DNA of 64,000 bases from Aurantimonas sp. Leaf443 (lineage in GTDB: Bacteria; Pseudomonadota; Alphaproteobacteria; Rhizobiales; Rhizobiaceae): contig NZ_LMRD01000012.1 in NCBI RefSeq assembly GCF_001425575.1, positions 1 to 64,000 of the forward strand, written 5' to 3'. The position numbers were made by a program, and so were the translations under genes. Below, piece after piece: positions 52,235 through 62,149 of this stretch (within the stretch, counting starts at the first letter, position 1; the number at the start of each line of letters is the position of its first letter). Below the pieces are notes generated by a model. That model saw only the letters and a list, made by a program, of their open reading frames with translations. It searched no databases and was not told the DNA's origin.

Positions 52235-52886
52235 TTGGCGGCGATTATCGACCTTCTGGGGCTGAAGGACGTCGCGCAGCAGACGGCGTTTCTGACGGGG
52301 GCCCTCGGCTTTCTCGGCGTCCTCGTCACCGGGTCGATTGCGGTCTTCACCTGGCTGTCGAACAAACAGCACGAGCGTCGGCTGGAGAAGCGTAGACGGC
52401 TGGATCGACAGATCGATATGGTCTTCGCCCTGCATGCGGAAATTGCGGCGGGCCTCGGGGCCGTCGCCGATCAGCAGGAGGAGGACGAGGCGCGTTATCT
52501 CGTGGCGGACGAGTGGCCGGCGGGCCCTTCGGACCGGACGGACTTCGTCTTCGAGACCCTGAAGGCCGACCTCTCGGTCCTGCCGCAGAGCGTCATCCCA
52601 CCAGATCGTCCTCTACTACCGGCTGGCGGAGCAATCGAACCGGCTGGTGGATTTCCTCGCCGGCGACGCCTACGCGCGGCAGGGGCCAGCCCAGCGCAGG
52701 CGCTATGCCGGCAACATCCTGGCCGGACTGCGCGACCAGCAGATAGCGGCGGTCGGAGCGCTCGACGCGCTGGAGCGTTTCATGAAGCAGCACGGCATCG
52801 CGAGCCCGGCCCGCAGCCGCATCGGCTCAGACGAGTGGGCGGATCGGTCCGGTCATGCGTCCTCTCCTTCTGCCACGATGACGTAG
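52235..52886 (+). pseudogene. Frameshifted small membrane protein inside the dpp operon
   Basis: A TTG at 52235 opens a frame for a protein with one membrane helix (TGALGFLGVLVTGSIAVFTW) and a helical cytosolic part, coherent to VLPQSVI. At CCC 52597-52599 the coherent sequence switches frame: removing one C gives VIHQIVLYYRLAEQSNRLV and a smooth run to TAG at 52884-52886, about 216 residues. The same-frame continuation is Arg/Pro-rich and not protein-like. The family is not known to me. It may be a real lesion or a one-base sequence error. It lies 4 bp after dppC and 32 bp before dppD, so it is part of the operon. Confidence 0.75.
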
Positions 52887-52918
52887 ATATAAGCCATCAG
52901 AGGAAGCATTCCTAGACG

Positions 52919-53886
52919 ATGCCCCTTCTCACCATCCGCAACCTCTCCGTCACCTTCGCCACGGCCTCCGGGCCGTTCAAGGCGGTGGACGGGGTGGATC
53001 TCACCGTCGAGCCGGGCGAGGTGCTCGGCATTGTCGGCGAGTCCGGCTCCGGCAAGTCGGTGGCCATGCTCGGCCTGATGGGCCTCCTGCCGGCCAGCGC
53101 GACGGTGACGGCCGACGAGATGAGCTTCGAGGGCCGCGATATGCAGCGGCTGACGGCGAAGGAACGGCGCGAGGTGATCGGGCGCGACGTCGCCATGATC
53201 TTCCAGGAGCCTGTCGCCAGCCTCAATCCGTGCTTCACCGTCGGCTACCAGATCGGCGAGACGCTGAAGGCGCATCTGAAGCTCGGCCGTTCCGAGCGCC
53301 GGACGCGCACGGTGGAGCTTCTCGCGCAGGTCGGCATCACCGATCCCGAGCGGCGCATGAACGCCTTTCCGCACCAGTTGTCGGGCGGCATGAGCCAGCG
53401 CGTGATGATCGCCATGGCGATCGCCTGCAACCCCAAGCTCCTCGTCGCCGACGAGCCGACGACGGCGCTCGACGTCACGATCCAGGCGCAGATCCTCGAT
53501 CTGCTCCTCGATCTCCAGACCCGCAAGGGCATGGCGATGATCCTCATCACCCACGACATGGGCGTGATCGCCGAGACGGCCAGGCGCGTCGTCGTGCAAT
53601 ATGCCGGCCAGCAGGTCGAGCGACAGGCGGTGGCGACACTCTTCGAGGCGCCGCACCATCCCTATACCGGCGCGCTTCTGGCCGCGATTCCCGAGCGTTC
53701 GACGGGCCGGCGCCTGCCGACCATTCCGGGCGTCGTGCCGGGGCAGGGCGACCGGCCGGACGGCTGCCTCTTCAACCCGCGCTGCCCGCGCGCCGACGAT
53801 CTCTGCCGCACCGTTCGGCCGCCGCGCCAGAGCGCCGCGCTCGGCGAGGCGCTGTGCCACTATCCCCTCAACGTCGGAGAAGCCGC

Positions 53887-53890
<4 letters not shown>
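52919..53890 (+). CDS. dppD: Dipeptide-type ABC transporter ATPase, first subunit
   Basis: The 323-residue ATPase powers the importer. Walker A is GESGSGKS, the signature is LSGGMSQRVMIAMA, and Walker B is LLVADEPTTALD. The C-terminal 60 residues have the oligopeptide-transporter extension with four cysteines (CLFNPRCPRADDLCRTV and a final C), which in related ATPases hold a 4Fe-4S cluster. It overlaps the next ATPase by GTGA. Confidence 0.94.
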
Positions 53891-54859
<969 letters not shown>

Positions 54860-54867
<8 letters not shown>

Positions 54868-55930
54868 TCGCTGGGTCGCTCTCGTCCCGCGAGGGCACGA
54901 CGCAGCGGGCGACGTCCGTCCCGCCGGCCTGCGCCCGCGCGCCCAGCCGAACGCGATCGCGGCCGGCGTTCTTGGCGTCGTAGACGCCCTGATCGGCCCG
55001 CACGATGGCCGCGGCGATGTCGGGCGCGGCCTCGGTGATCCCGGCGACGCCGATCGAGGCGGTGATGCCGATCGTGGTTCCGGCGATCTCGATCGCCATG
55101 CGGGCGATGGCGAGGCGGATGCGCTCGGCCATGCGAAGAGCCACCGTGTCCGAGACGTCCGGCAGCATGAGGACGAACTCCTCCCCGCCGAAGCGGCCGA
55201 AGATGTCGTCGCGGCGGATCGCCGAGCGGATCGCGGCGGCCGTGCGCACCAGCACGAGATCGCCGGCCGCGTGGCCATAGGCGTCGTTCACCGACTTGAA
55301 CCTGTCGAGGTCGAGCATGAGGATGGCGTGGTGCCAGGCCCGGTCGCGGTCGTGGGCCAGCCGATCTTCCAGGACCGAGAAGAAGGCGCGCCGGTTGAGG
55401 AGGCCGAGCAGCGGGTCCAGCGAGGCGAGGCGCTGCAGCTCGGCATTGGCCTGACGCAGTTTCGCGGTGCGCCCGACGACCTCGGCCTCGATCGCCTCGC
55501 TCATGCGGTCGCGCTCGGTCACGTCCGTGAAGGTCAGCACGTAGCCGCCCGAGCCGATGGCCTTGCCGACGATCTGGATATGCATGCCGCAGGGGCGCCA
55601 GCGCTCGGCGCGCAGCGGCGCCCGCGCCAGGATCGGCTGCATGCGCTGCGCGATGTGGTGCTCGTAGGGCCCCTGGCCGAACTCGCCATTGGCGCAGATG
55701 TAAGTCAGAATCTCCAGATAGGCGCAACCGAGGTCGAACCCGGCCTCCGGGAGGTTGTACATCCGGCGATATTGCGGGTTGGCGAAGGCAACCCGAAGAT
55801 CACGGTCGAGGACGATGATCGCCTGGTCGATCTGACCCAGCGCCTCGATCAGCAGCCTCTCGAACGTATCTGTGTCCGACCTGGCCGGCCGGGCGTTCCG
55901 AAGTGCGGCACGGGGCCTTTTCTGAGCCAT
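54860..55930 (-). CDS. PAS-GGDEF diguanylate cyclase
   Basis: The 356-residue cytosolic protein has a PAS domain of the PAS-7 kind (about 20-137, FERLLIEALGQIDQAIIVLD), a short coiled coil and a GGDEF domain. The active site is GGEEF (248-252), and five residues before it is RRDD (239-242), an intact inhibitory site, so it should be an active, feedback-controlled cyclase. It makes c-di-GMP, probably for motility or surface growth in view of the flagellar cluster and PilZ protein, though it is 30 kb away. It is convergent with dppF. Confidence 0.93.
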
Positions 55931-56010
55931 GACGATCCGACCTGTCTCGATGAACCGTCATTATCGTCCTGAAGACTTACTATTCCCTTCCGGCAATGTC
56001 CGGATCGGAT

Positions 56011-57090
56011 TCATCTATCGTTTGTATCTATCGGCCGCTGATGGCGCTCCAGCGCGTCGACGATCTCCTGCGGGCGGATCTCGCCGAGGATCTGGCCGCG
56101 CTGCGAGACGATGACCGAGCCGCGCCCGCCCGACAGCGCCGCGACGACGCGGCGCAGCGGGGTCGTGGGTTCGGCCATGGCGCCCACGCGCGGCGCGGGC
56201 GCGTCGCGGTCGAGGGGGCGCATCACGTCGCCGGCGGTGAAGACGTTCAACGGGTTCATATGCGCGACGAAGTCGGCGACATAGGGCGAGGCGGGGCGCA
56301 GCGCGATGTCCTGCGCGGTGCCGGTCTGCACGAGGGCGCCGTCCTCCAGGATCGCGATGCGATTGCCGATCTTGAAGGCCTCGTCGAGATCGTGGCTGAC
56401 GAAGACGATCGTCTTCTTCAGCTGCCTCTGCAGGTCCAGGAGTTCGTCCTGCAGCCGGGCGCGGATGAGGGGATCGAGGGCGGAGAAGGGCTCGTCCATC
56501 AGGAGGATGGGCGCATCGGTCGCGAAGGCGCGGGCAAGGCCCACGCGCTGCTGCATGCCGCCGGACAGTTCGCCGACGCGCGCGCCCGCCCATTCCGACA
56601 GGCCGACGAGTTCGAGCTGGGCGGCGACGCGATCGCGCCGCTCGGCCTTCGCCATGCCGGAGAACTGCAGGCCGAGGCCGACATTCTCCGCCACGCTGCG
56701 CCAGGGCAGGAGGGCGAAGTGCTGGAACACCATCGCCACCTCGTGCCGCCGCAGCTCGCGCAGACGGGCCGCGCCGCAGGCGGCGGGATCGACGGGGCCG
56801 GCGCCCCCATCCACCAGCACCCGGCCGCGCGTGACGGGGGCGAGGCCGTTGACCGCCCGCAGCAGCGTCGACTTGCCCGACCCCGAAAGACCCATGAGGA
56901 CGGCGATCTCGCCGGCCGGAACGTCGAGGGAGGCGTTCGCGATGCCGAGCGTCGCGCCGCAGGCGTCGCGGATCTCGGCGCGCGAGCGTCCGGCGTCGAG
57001 AAGGCGCAGCGCCTCCGCGCGCCGGTCGCCGAAGACGATCGTGACGTTCTGGAAGGAGACCGCGATGGTCCCGGGCGCTGCGTCCCTCAT
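56011..57090 (-). CDS. choV: Choline/betaine-type ABC transporter ATPase
   Basis: ProV/ChoV-type ATPase, 359 residues from ATG 57090. Walker A GLSGSGKS, signature LSGGMQQRVGLARAF, Walker B ILLMDEPFSALDPLI. The segment between Walker A and signature contains MVFQHFALLPWRSVAENVGL, typical of glycine betaine/proline ATPases. The last 90 residues hold two CBS-like segments in reduced form (VFTAGDVMRP, then GSVIVSQRGQILGEI) that may sense ionic strength. It overlaps the permease stop by 4 bp. No substrate-binding protein gene is adjacent within the window. Confidence 0.88.
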   Translation of the reverse strand: MRDAAPGTIAVSFQNVTIVFGDRRAEALRLLDAGRSRAEIRDACGATLGIANASLDVPAGEIAVLMGLSGSGKSTLLRAVNGLAPVTRGRVLVDGGAGPVDPAACGAARLRELRRHEVAMVFQHFALLPWRSVAENVGLGLQFSGMAKAERRDRVAAQLELVGLSEWAGARVGELSGGMQQRVGLARAFATDAPILLMDEPFSALDPLIRARLQDELLDLQRQLKKTIVFVSHDLDEAFKIGNRIAILEDGALVQTGTAQDIALRPASPYVADFVAHMNPLNVFTAGDVMRPLDRDAPAPRVGAMAEPTTPLRRVVAALSGGRGSVIVSQRGQILGEIRPQEIVDALERHQRPIDTNDR

Positions 57091-57941
57091 GACCGCGCAC
57101 CGTCTTCGATGCGCACGAAGCGGTCGAGAATGATGGCGAGGAGGACGATGGCGAGCCCGGCCTCGAAACCGGTGCCGATGTCGATCGTGTTCAGCGCCCG
57201 CACCACGGGCACCCCGAGGCCGGGCGCGCCGACGAGGGCGGCGATCACGACCATGGAGAGGGAGAGCATGATGGTCTGCGTCAGGCCTGCCATGATCTGG
57301 GGCAGGGCGTGGGGAATCTCGATGGCGAAAAGGCGCTGCATCGCCGTCGCGCCGAAGGCGTCGCCGGCCTCGAGAAGCTGCGTCGGCGTGGAGGCGATGC
57401 CGAGCCGCGTGAGGCGGATGGAGGCCGGCAGCGCGAAGATGACGGTTGCCACGAGGCCGGGCACCATGCCGAGGCCGAAGAGGATGAGCGCGGGGATGAG
57501 ATAGACGAAGGTCGGGATCGTCTGCATCAGGTCGAGGACCGGGCGCAGCCCGGCGTAGAGCCGCGGGCGGCGCGCTGCCGCGATGCCGACCGGCAGGCCG
57601 ATGGCCATGCACAGGGCGGTGGCCGCGAGGACGAGCGCCAGCGTCTCCGTCGTCTCCTCCCAGAAGCCGAGATTGATGATGACGAGAAGCCCGCCGGCGG
57701 TCAGGAGCGCGGCGGCTATCGTGCGGCGGGCCAGAAAGGCGATCGCTCCGAAGGCCGCGACGACCACGAACGGGTGGGGCGCCTGGAGAAGAAACAGGAT
57801 GGCGTCGATGAAGGCCGAGAGCCCCGCCTGGATCGCGTCGAAGAGGAAGGCGAGGTTTCCCGTCAGCCAGTCGACCACCGTCTCGGCGACGGTGCCGATG
57901 GGCAGGGGATGAGCTTCGAGCCATTCCACCTTGACGGGCAT
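57087..57941 (-). CDS. choW: Choline/betaine-type ABC transporter permease
   Basis: The 284-residue protein starts with PVKVEWLEAHPLPIGTVAET and has seven or so membrane helices, with the EAA-like loop ALPASIRLTRLGIASTPTQL and VVIAALVGAPGLGVPVVRAL, which match ProW/ChoW. It forms a homodimeric channel for choline, betaine or similar osmolytes. It is the first gene of this two-gene minus-strand operon. The 118 bp between it and the Lrp gene hold no gene. Confidence 0.9.
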   Translation of the reverse strand: MPVKVEWLEAHPLPIGTVAETVVDWLTGNLAFLFDAIQAGLSAFIDAILFLLQAPHPFVVVAAFGAIAFLARRTIAAALLTAGGLLVIINLGFWEETTETLALVLAATALCMAIGLPVGIAAARRPRLYAGLRPVLDLMQTIPTFVYLIPALILFGLGMVPGLVATVIFALPASIRLTRLGIASTPTQLLEAGDAFGATAMQRLFAIEIPHALPQIMAGLTQTIMLSLSMVVIAALVGAPGLGVPVVRALNTIDIGTGFEAGLAIVLLAIILDRFVRIEDGARS

Positions 57942-58059
57942 TCCTTGCGTGCGGGGAGAGCCCTTGCGGCTCCCTCTCGTGCGCCCGCCGTGCCGCGGGC
58001 CGTCCGGCGACTAACGCGATCGCGGCGCGGGCGCAAGGCGAGGCCCGCCGGACGCTCGC

Positions 58060-58521
58060 TCAGAAGGCGAGGGCGCCGGTGTTCTTCACCTCCTCCATCA
58101 CCGCATAGGTGTGGGTCTCGCGCACGCCGGGCAGCGTCAGGAGCGCGTCGGAGAGGAAGGCGCGATAGGCCGTCATGTCCTTCACGCGCGCCTTGATGAG
58201 ATAGTCGAAGCCGCCCGCCACCATGTGGCACTCCACAATGTCGGGATTGGCCTTGGCGGCCTGCGCGAAGGCGCCGAACACGTCGTCGCTCGTGCGGTCG
58301 AGCTTCACTTCGACGAAGACGATCATGCCGCGCCCGAGCTTCTCGGGCGAGAGGCGCGCGCTGTAGCCGAGGATATAGCCCTCGCGCGTCAGCCGCTTCA
58401 CCCGTTCGGCGGTCGCGGTCGGCGAGAGATGCACCGCCTGCGCGAGGTCGAGCGTCGTCAGGCGCCCGTCGGCCTGGAGGGCGGCGAGGATCTTTCTGTC
58501 CTTGGCGTCGAGTCCGGTCAT
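58060..58521 (-). CDS. putR: Lrp/AsnC-family regulator, probably PutR
   Basis: The 153-residue protein starts LDAKDRKILAALQADGRLTT, an AsnC-type winged helix (LSPTATAERVKRLTREGYIL as recognition part), followed by a RAM ligand-binding domain ending in HTYAVMEEVK. Divergent placement from putA, 122 bp apart, is the usual arrangement of PutR in Agrobacterium and Rhodobacter, where PutR activates putA in response to proline. A 15-bp palindrome lies between the genes. The product identity rests on this context. Confidence 0.9.
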   Translation of the reverse strand: MTGLDAKDRKILAALQADGRLTTLDLAQAVHLSPTATAERVKRLTREGYILGYSARLSPEKLGRGMIVFVEVKLDRTSDDVFGAFAQAAKANPDIVECHMVAGGFDYLIKARVKDMTAYRAFLSDALLTLPGVRETHTYAVMEEVKNTGALAF

Positions 58522-58597
58522 CCTCGCTACGGATAGGGCGTCCGACGGCGTTTGTCGCGGATGTTCTAGCTTTCTTTGGCGAGAAGCGCGGGGCTGT

Positions 58598-58612
58598 CCG
58601 ATGCTACATCGG
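58598..58612. promoter_or_regulatory. 15-bp palindrome in the putR-putA gap
   Basis: CCGATGCTACATCGG is a perfect inverted repeat of two 6-bp arms around CTA. A 15-bp palindrome is the usual size of an Lrp-family operator, and its place 31 bp before putA fits PutR binding. Assignment is inferred. Confidence 0.5.
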
Positions 58613-58643
58613 GCCGTCCTCGAACGACTGACGGAGCGCCCCC

Positions 58644-61600
58644 ATGTCCGCGATGCCCGCCGCCTTCTCCGCGCCCTTCGCGCCCGACGACGAGGCCGCC
58701 GTCGCCGCGCTGATCGAGGCCGCGCGCGGCTTCGGGCTCGACGAGGGCAAGGTCGACGCGCGCTCGCGCCGGCTGATCGAGGGCATCCGGGCCGATGCCG
58801 GCGGCATCGGCGGCGTGGAGGACTTCCTGCGCGAGTTCGGCCTTTCCACCCGCGAGGGTCTGGCGCTCATGGTGCTGGCCGAGGCGCTCCTGCGCGTGCC
58901 GGACGCGGCGACGCAGGACCGGCTGATCGAGGACAAGATCGGCGCCGGCGACTGGGCGAACCACGAGTCGCAGGAAGACCGCATGCTGACGACCGCCTCC
59001 GCCTGGGCGCTCGGCCTCTCGGCCCGCATCATCAAGCCGGGCGAGACGCCGGGCGGCGTCATCGCCTCGCTCGTCAAGCGCGTCGGCGCGCCCACCGTGC
59101 GCAGCGCCACGCGCCAGGCGATGCGCTTCCTCGGCCGGCATTTCGTGCTGGGCGAGACGATCGAGGACGCGCTGGAACGCGCGCGCGGACCGGAGAAACG
59201 CGGCTACCGCCATTCCTACGACATGCTGGGCGAGGGCGCCCGCACGCGGGCGGATGCGGATCGCTATTTCCGGTCCTATGCCGACGCGATCGAGGCGATC
59301 GGGCGCAAGGCCGGCAACAAGGCGCTGCCGGACCGGCCGGGCATCTCGGTCAAGCTGTCCGCGCTCCATCCGCGCTACGTGCCCGCCAACCGCGCGGCGG
59401 TGCTGGCCGAACTCGTGCCGCTGGTCGTGCAACTGGCCGAGCGCGCCCGCAGCTACGACCTCAACCTCACGATCGACGCCGAGGAGGCCGAGCGTCTCGA
59501 ACTCTCGCTCGACGTGATCGACGCGGTCGTCTCCGGCTTCGACTTCTCCGGCTGGCAGGGCTTCGGCCTCGCCGTGCAGGCCTACCAGAAGCGCGCCCTG
59601 CAGGTGATCGAGCATGTCGACGCCCTGGCCGAGGCCGCCGGCATCCGCATGATGGTGCGCCTCGTGAAGGGCGCCTACTGGGATACGGAGGTGAAGCACG
59701 CGCAGGAGCGCGGCCTGGCCGGCTATCCCGTCTACACCCGCAAGCCGGCGACGGACCTTTCCTATCTCGTCGCCGCCCGATCGCTGCTCCAGCGCCGCGC
59801 GCGGCTCTATCCCCAGTTCGCCACGCATAACGCGCTGACCGTCGCGACCATTCTCGAGCTTGCCGGGCAGGACGTGTCGGGCTTCGAGTTCCAGCGCCTG
59901 CACGGCATGGGCGAGGCGCTCTACGAGACGCTGCGCAAGAGCGAGAGCCGCGTCGCCTGCCGCATCTACGCGCCGGTCGGCGGCTATCGCGATCTCCTCG
60001 CCTATCTCGTGCGCCGGCTTCTGGAGAACGGCGCGAACTCCTCCTTCGTCGCCAAGGTCGGCGATACGAGCGTGCCGGTGGAAGCGCTGCTGGAGCGCCC
60101 GCGCGAGGTGCTGGCCAAGGGTCCGGCGCGCCATGCCAGGATCGCGCTGCCGCAGGACATCTTCCCCGGCCGGCGCAACTCGAAGGGCGTGGAACTCGGC
60201 GAGCGCCGCAGCTTCGACGCCTTCGTCGAGAAGGCCTCCAAGCCCTTGGCCGCCGATCTCCTCGCCCGCTGCGGCTTCGCCGGGGCCGCCGGCGGGCGCA
60301 CCGTCGAGATCCGCTCGCCGGTGGACGGGGCGCTCGTCGGCAAGGCCGTGCAGATCGACGGCGCGTCGGCCGATGCGCTCGTCGCCGAGGCCGCGCGGCA
60401 TGTGCGCGCCGCGGAGGCCGTTCCGGCCGCGACCCGCGCCGCCCGGCTTCGCCGCGCCGCCGACCTCATGGAAGCGCGCGAGGGCGCGTTGATGGCCCTC
60501 CTCGCCCGCGAGGCCGGCAAGACGGTGGAGGACGGCATCGCCGAAATCCGCGAGGCGGTGGACTTCCTGCGCTACTACGCAGACGAGGTCGAGCGCCTGT
60601 TCTGCGCCGACATGCGCCTGCCGGGGCCGACGGGCGAGGAGAACCGCCTGCGCTACCGCTCGCGCGGCGTCGCGGTCTGCATCTCGCCCTGGAACTTCCC
60701 GCTCGCCATCTTCGCGGGGCAGGTGGCGGCCGCGCTCGCCGCCGGCAATGTCGTGATCGCCAAGCCCGCCGAGCAGACGCCGCTGATCGCCGCAGCCTGC
60801 GTCGCCCTCCTGCACGAGGCGGGCTTTGCCGAGAGCGCGCTGTTCCTCGCGCCCGGCGACGGGGAGGCGGGAGCCGCCCTCGTCGCGCATCCCAAGACCG
60901 CGCTCGTCGCCTTCACCGGCTCCACCGACACGGCCTTCGCCATCAACCGCGCGCTCGCCGCCCGCCATGCGCCGATCGCCCCGCTCATCGCCGAGACGGG
61001 CGGCCTCAACGCCATGATCGTCGATGCCACCGCGCTGCCCGAGCAGGTGGCCGACGACGTCGTCACCTCCGCCTTCCGCTCGGCCGGCCAGCGCTGCTCG
61101 GCGCTGCGGCTCCTCTTCGTGCAGGCCGACGTCGCCGACCGCATGCTGGAGATGATCGCGGGCGCGGCGGCCGAGCTGACGCTCGGCGAGCCGGCACGGC
61201 CCTCCACCGACATCGGGCCGGTGATCGACGCCGAGCAGCACGCCATGCTGACGCGGCACATGGAAGAGATGGCCCGCACCCAGCGCGTCGCCTATCGCGG
61301 CGCGCTCGATCCCGCCCTGCCGGCCGGCGGCCACTGGTTCGCCCCGCAGATCGTGGAGCTTTCCGACGCCGCCGCCATGGAGCGCGAGATCTTCGGGCCG
61401 ATCCTTCATGTCGTGCGCTGGAAGGCGGGGCAGCTGGGGAAGGTCTGCGAGGCGATCGAGGCGACGGGCTTCGGCCTGACGCTCGGCGTCCACAGCCGCA
61501 TCGACGCCACGATCCGCGAGGTCACCGAGCGGCTGACGGCGGGCAATATCTACGTCAACCGCAACATGATCGGCGCGGTCGTCGGCTCGCAGCCCTTCGG

Positions 61601-61736
61601 CGGCTCGGGGCTTTCGGGCACCGGCCCCAAGGCGGGCGGCCCGAACTATCTCGTGCGCTTCGCCCGCGAGCAGGTCGTTTCCACCAACACTGCGGCGGCC
61701 GGCGGCAATGCCAGCCTCATCGCCATGGAATCGTGA
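58644..61736 (+). CDS. putA: Bifunctional proline dehydrogenase / P5C dehydrogenase PutA
   Basis: PutA turns proline into glutamate in two steps. The 1030-residue length fits the minimal PutA group without the N-terminal DNA-binding domain, so an external regulator (PutR) is needed. The proline dehydrogenase barrel (about 130-430) contains LVKGAYWDTEVKHAQ and SRVACRIYAPVGGYRDL. The aldehyde dehydrogenase part (about 520-1000) has AVCISPWNFPLAIF, AETGGLNAMIVD and the catalytic Cys818 in AGQRCSALR. ATG 58644 or 58653 can start the protein. The gene ends 413 bp before fhs. Confidence 0.97.
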   Translation: MSAMPAAFSAPFAPDDEAAVAALIEAARGFGLDEGKVDARSRRLIEGIRADAGGIGGVEDFLREFGLSTREGLALMVLAEALLRVPDAATQDRLIEDKIGAGDWANHESQEDRMLTTASAWALGLSARIIKPGETPGGVIASLVKRVGAPTVRSATRQAMRFLGRHFVLGETIEDALERARGPEKRGYRHSYDMLGEGARTRADADRYFRSYADAIEAIGRKAGNKALPDRPGISVKLSALHPRYVPANRAAVLAELVPLVVQLAERARSYDLNLTIDAEEAERLELSLDVIDAVVSGFDFSGWQGFGLAVQAYQKRALQVIEHVDALAEAAGIRMMVRLVKGAYWDTEVKHAQERGLAGYPVYTRKPATDLSYLVAARSLLQRRARLYPQFATHNALTVATILELAGQDVSGFEFQRLHGMGEALYETLRKSESRVACRIYAPVGGYRDLLAYLVRRLLENGANSSFVAKVGDTSVPVEALLERPREVLAKGPARHARIALPQDIFPGRRNSKGVELGERRSFDAFVEKASKPLAADLLARCGFAGAAGGRTVEIRSPVDGALVGKAVQIDGASADALVAEAARHVRAAEAVPAATRAARLRRAADLMEAREGALMALLAREAGKTVEDGIAEIREAVDFLRYYADEVERLFCADMRLPGPTGEENRLRYRSRGVAVCISPWNFPLAIFAGQVAAALAAGNVVIAKPAEQTPLIAAACVALLHEAGFAESALFLAPGDGEAGAALVAHPKTALVAFTGSTDTAFAINRALAARHAPIAPLIAETGGLNAMIVDATALPEQVADDVVTSAFRSAGQRCSALRLLFVQADVADRMLEMIAGAAAELTLGEPARPSTDIGPVIDAEQHAMLTRHMEEMARTQRVAYRGALDPALPAGGHWFAPQIVELSDAAAMEREIFGPILHVVRWKAGQLGKVCEAIEATGFGLTLGVHSRIDATIREVTERLTAGNIYVNRNMIGAVVGSQPFGGSGLSGTGPKAGGPNYLVRFAREQVVSTNTAAAGGNASLIAMES

Positions 61737-61975
61737 GACGGCGACCGTCCGCCGGGTCTCGCGCCAGCGGCGGTGGTGATTCGTTCGTCGTCGCACCGTC
61801 GCTGAATCGCTACAGCCTCAAGTAACCCTTGTGATGTAGTCTTCGAATTGCGGCCGAAACGACTGGTGCAAGGGACCCTCCCGCCCGAGCACGACTTCGA
61901 ATGCCGCAGATGCGGAGCCCCGCGCACGGTTTCCTCCCCCCGGAGCGCGCGGCCCGTCACCTCGAGTGAATGAAG

Positions 61976-62012
61976 GGCCCGGTGCGCGATCCTCGCGCCC
62001 GGGCCGCTTTTT
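61976..62012 (+). terminator. Strong Rho-independent terminator before fhs
   Basis: A 7-bp stem (61976-61982 with 61999-62005), one bulged T, and a further 5 bp (61984-61988 with 61994-61998) close a 5-nt loop, followed by GC and TTTTT (62008-62012). Confidence 0.85.
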
Positions 62013-62072
62013 CGCGAGATCGGCACCCCGCGCCTCGCGTGGAGCTGATGCCCCCCTTAAGCGAAACTATGG

Positions 62073-62100
62073 TTGGCGCCCACGGGCCGCCCTTCTATGT
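62073..62100 (+). promoter_or_regulatory. Putative vegetative promoter of fhs
   Basis: TTGGCG (62073-62078), 16 bp, CTATGT (62095-62100). The -10 is close to the CTATAT of rhizobial housekeeping promoters. It leaves a leader of about 40 bp before the fhs start, after the upstream terminator. Confidence 0.55.
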
Positions 62101-62149
62101 TGCCGGCGCCGCCCGGGACTGTCCCGGCGCGCGAGGGGAGCTGCAGGGC

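Larger units (their letters stand above)
61737..62149 (+). other. Non-coding region between putA and fhs with possible small RNA
   Basis: This 413-bp stretch shows no convincing protein frame. It holds a strong terminator at 61976-62012, 240 bp after the putA stop, and small hairpins before it (CCGC/GCGG around 61903-61914; CCGCGC near 61919 with GCGCGG near 61946; GTGC 61866 with GCAC 61889). The region of about 61845-62012 therefore resembles either a long 3' end of putA mRNA or a separate structured RNA. A good fhs promoter lies at 62073-62100. I cannot assign a known RNA family. Confidence 0.5.

Noticed and set aside
58566-61796. 1076-codon minus-strand open frame opposite putA
   Set aside because: It mirrors putA codon by codon and has no recognisable protein features; putA itself is full length with catalytic motifs.
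61845-62012. 6S RNA (ssrS) or tRNA in the putA-fhs gap
   Set aside because: The size is near that of 6S RNA and TTCGAAT resembles a T-loop, but I could not pair a long closing stem with a central bubble, and no five-base T-arm stem surrounds TTCGAAT.
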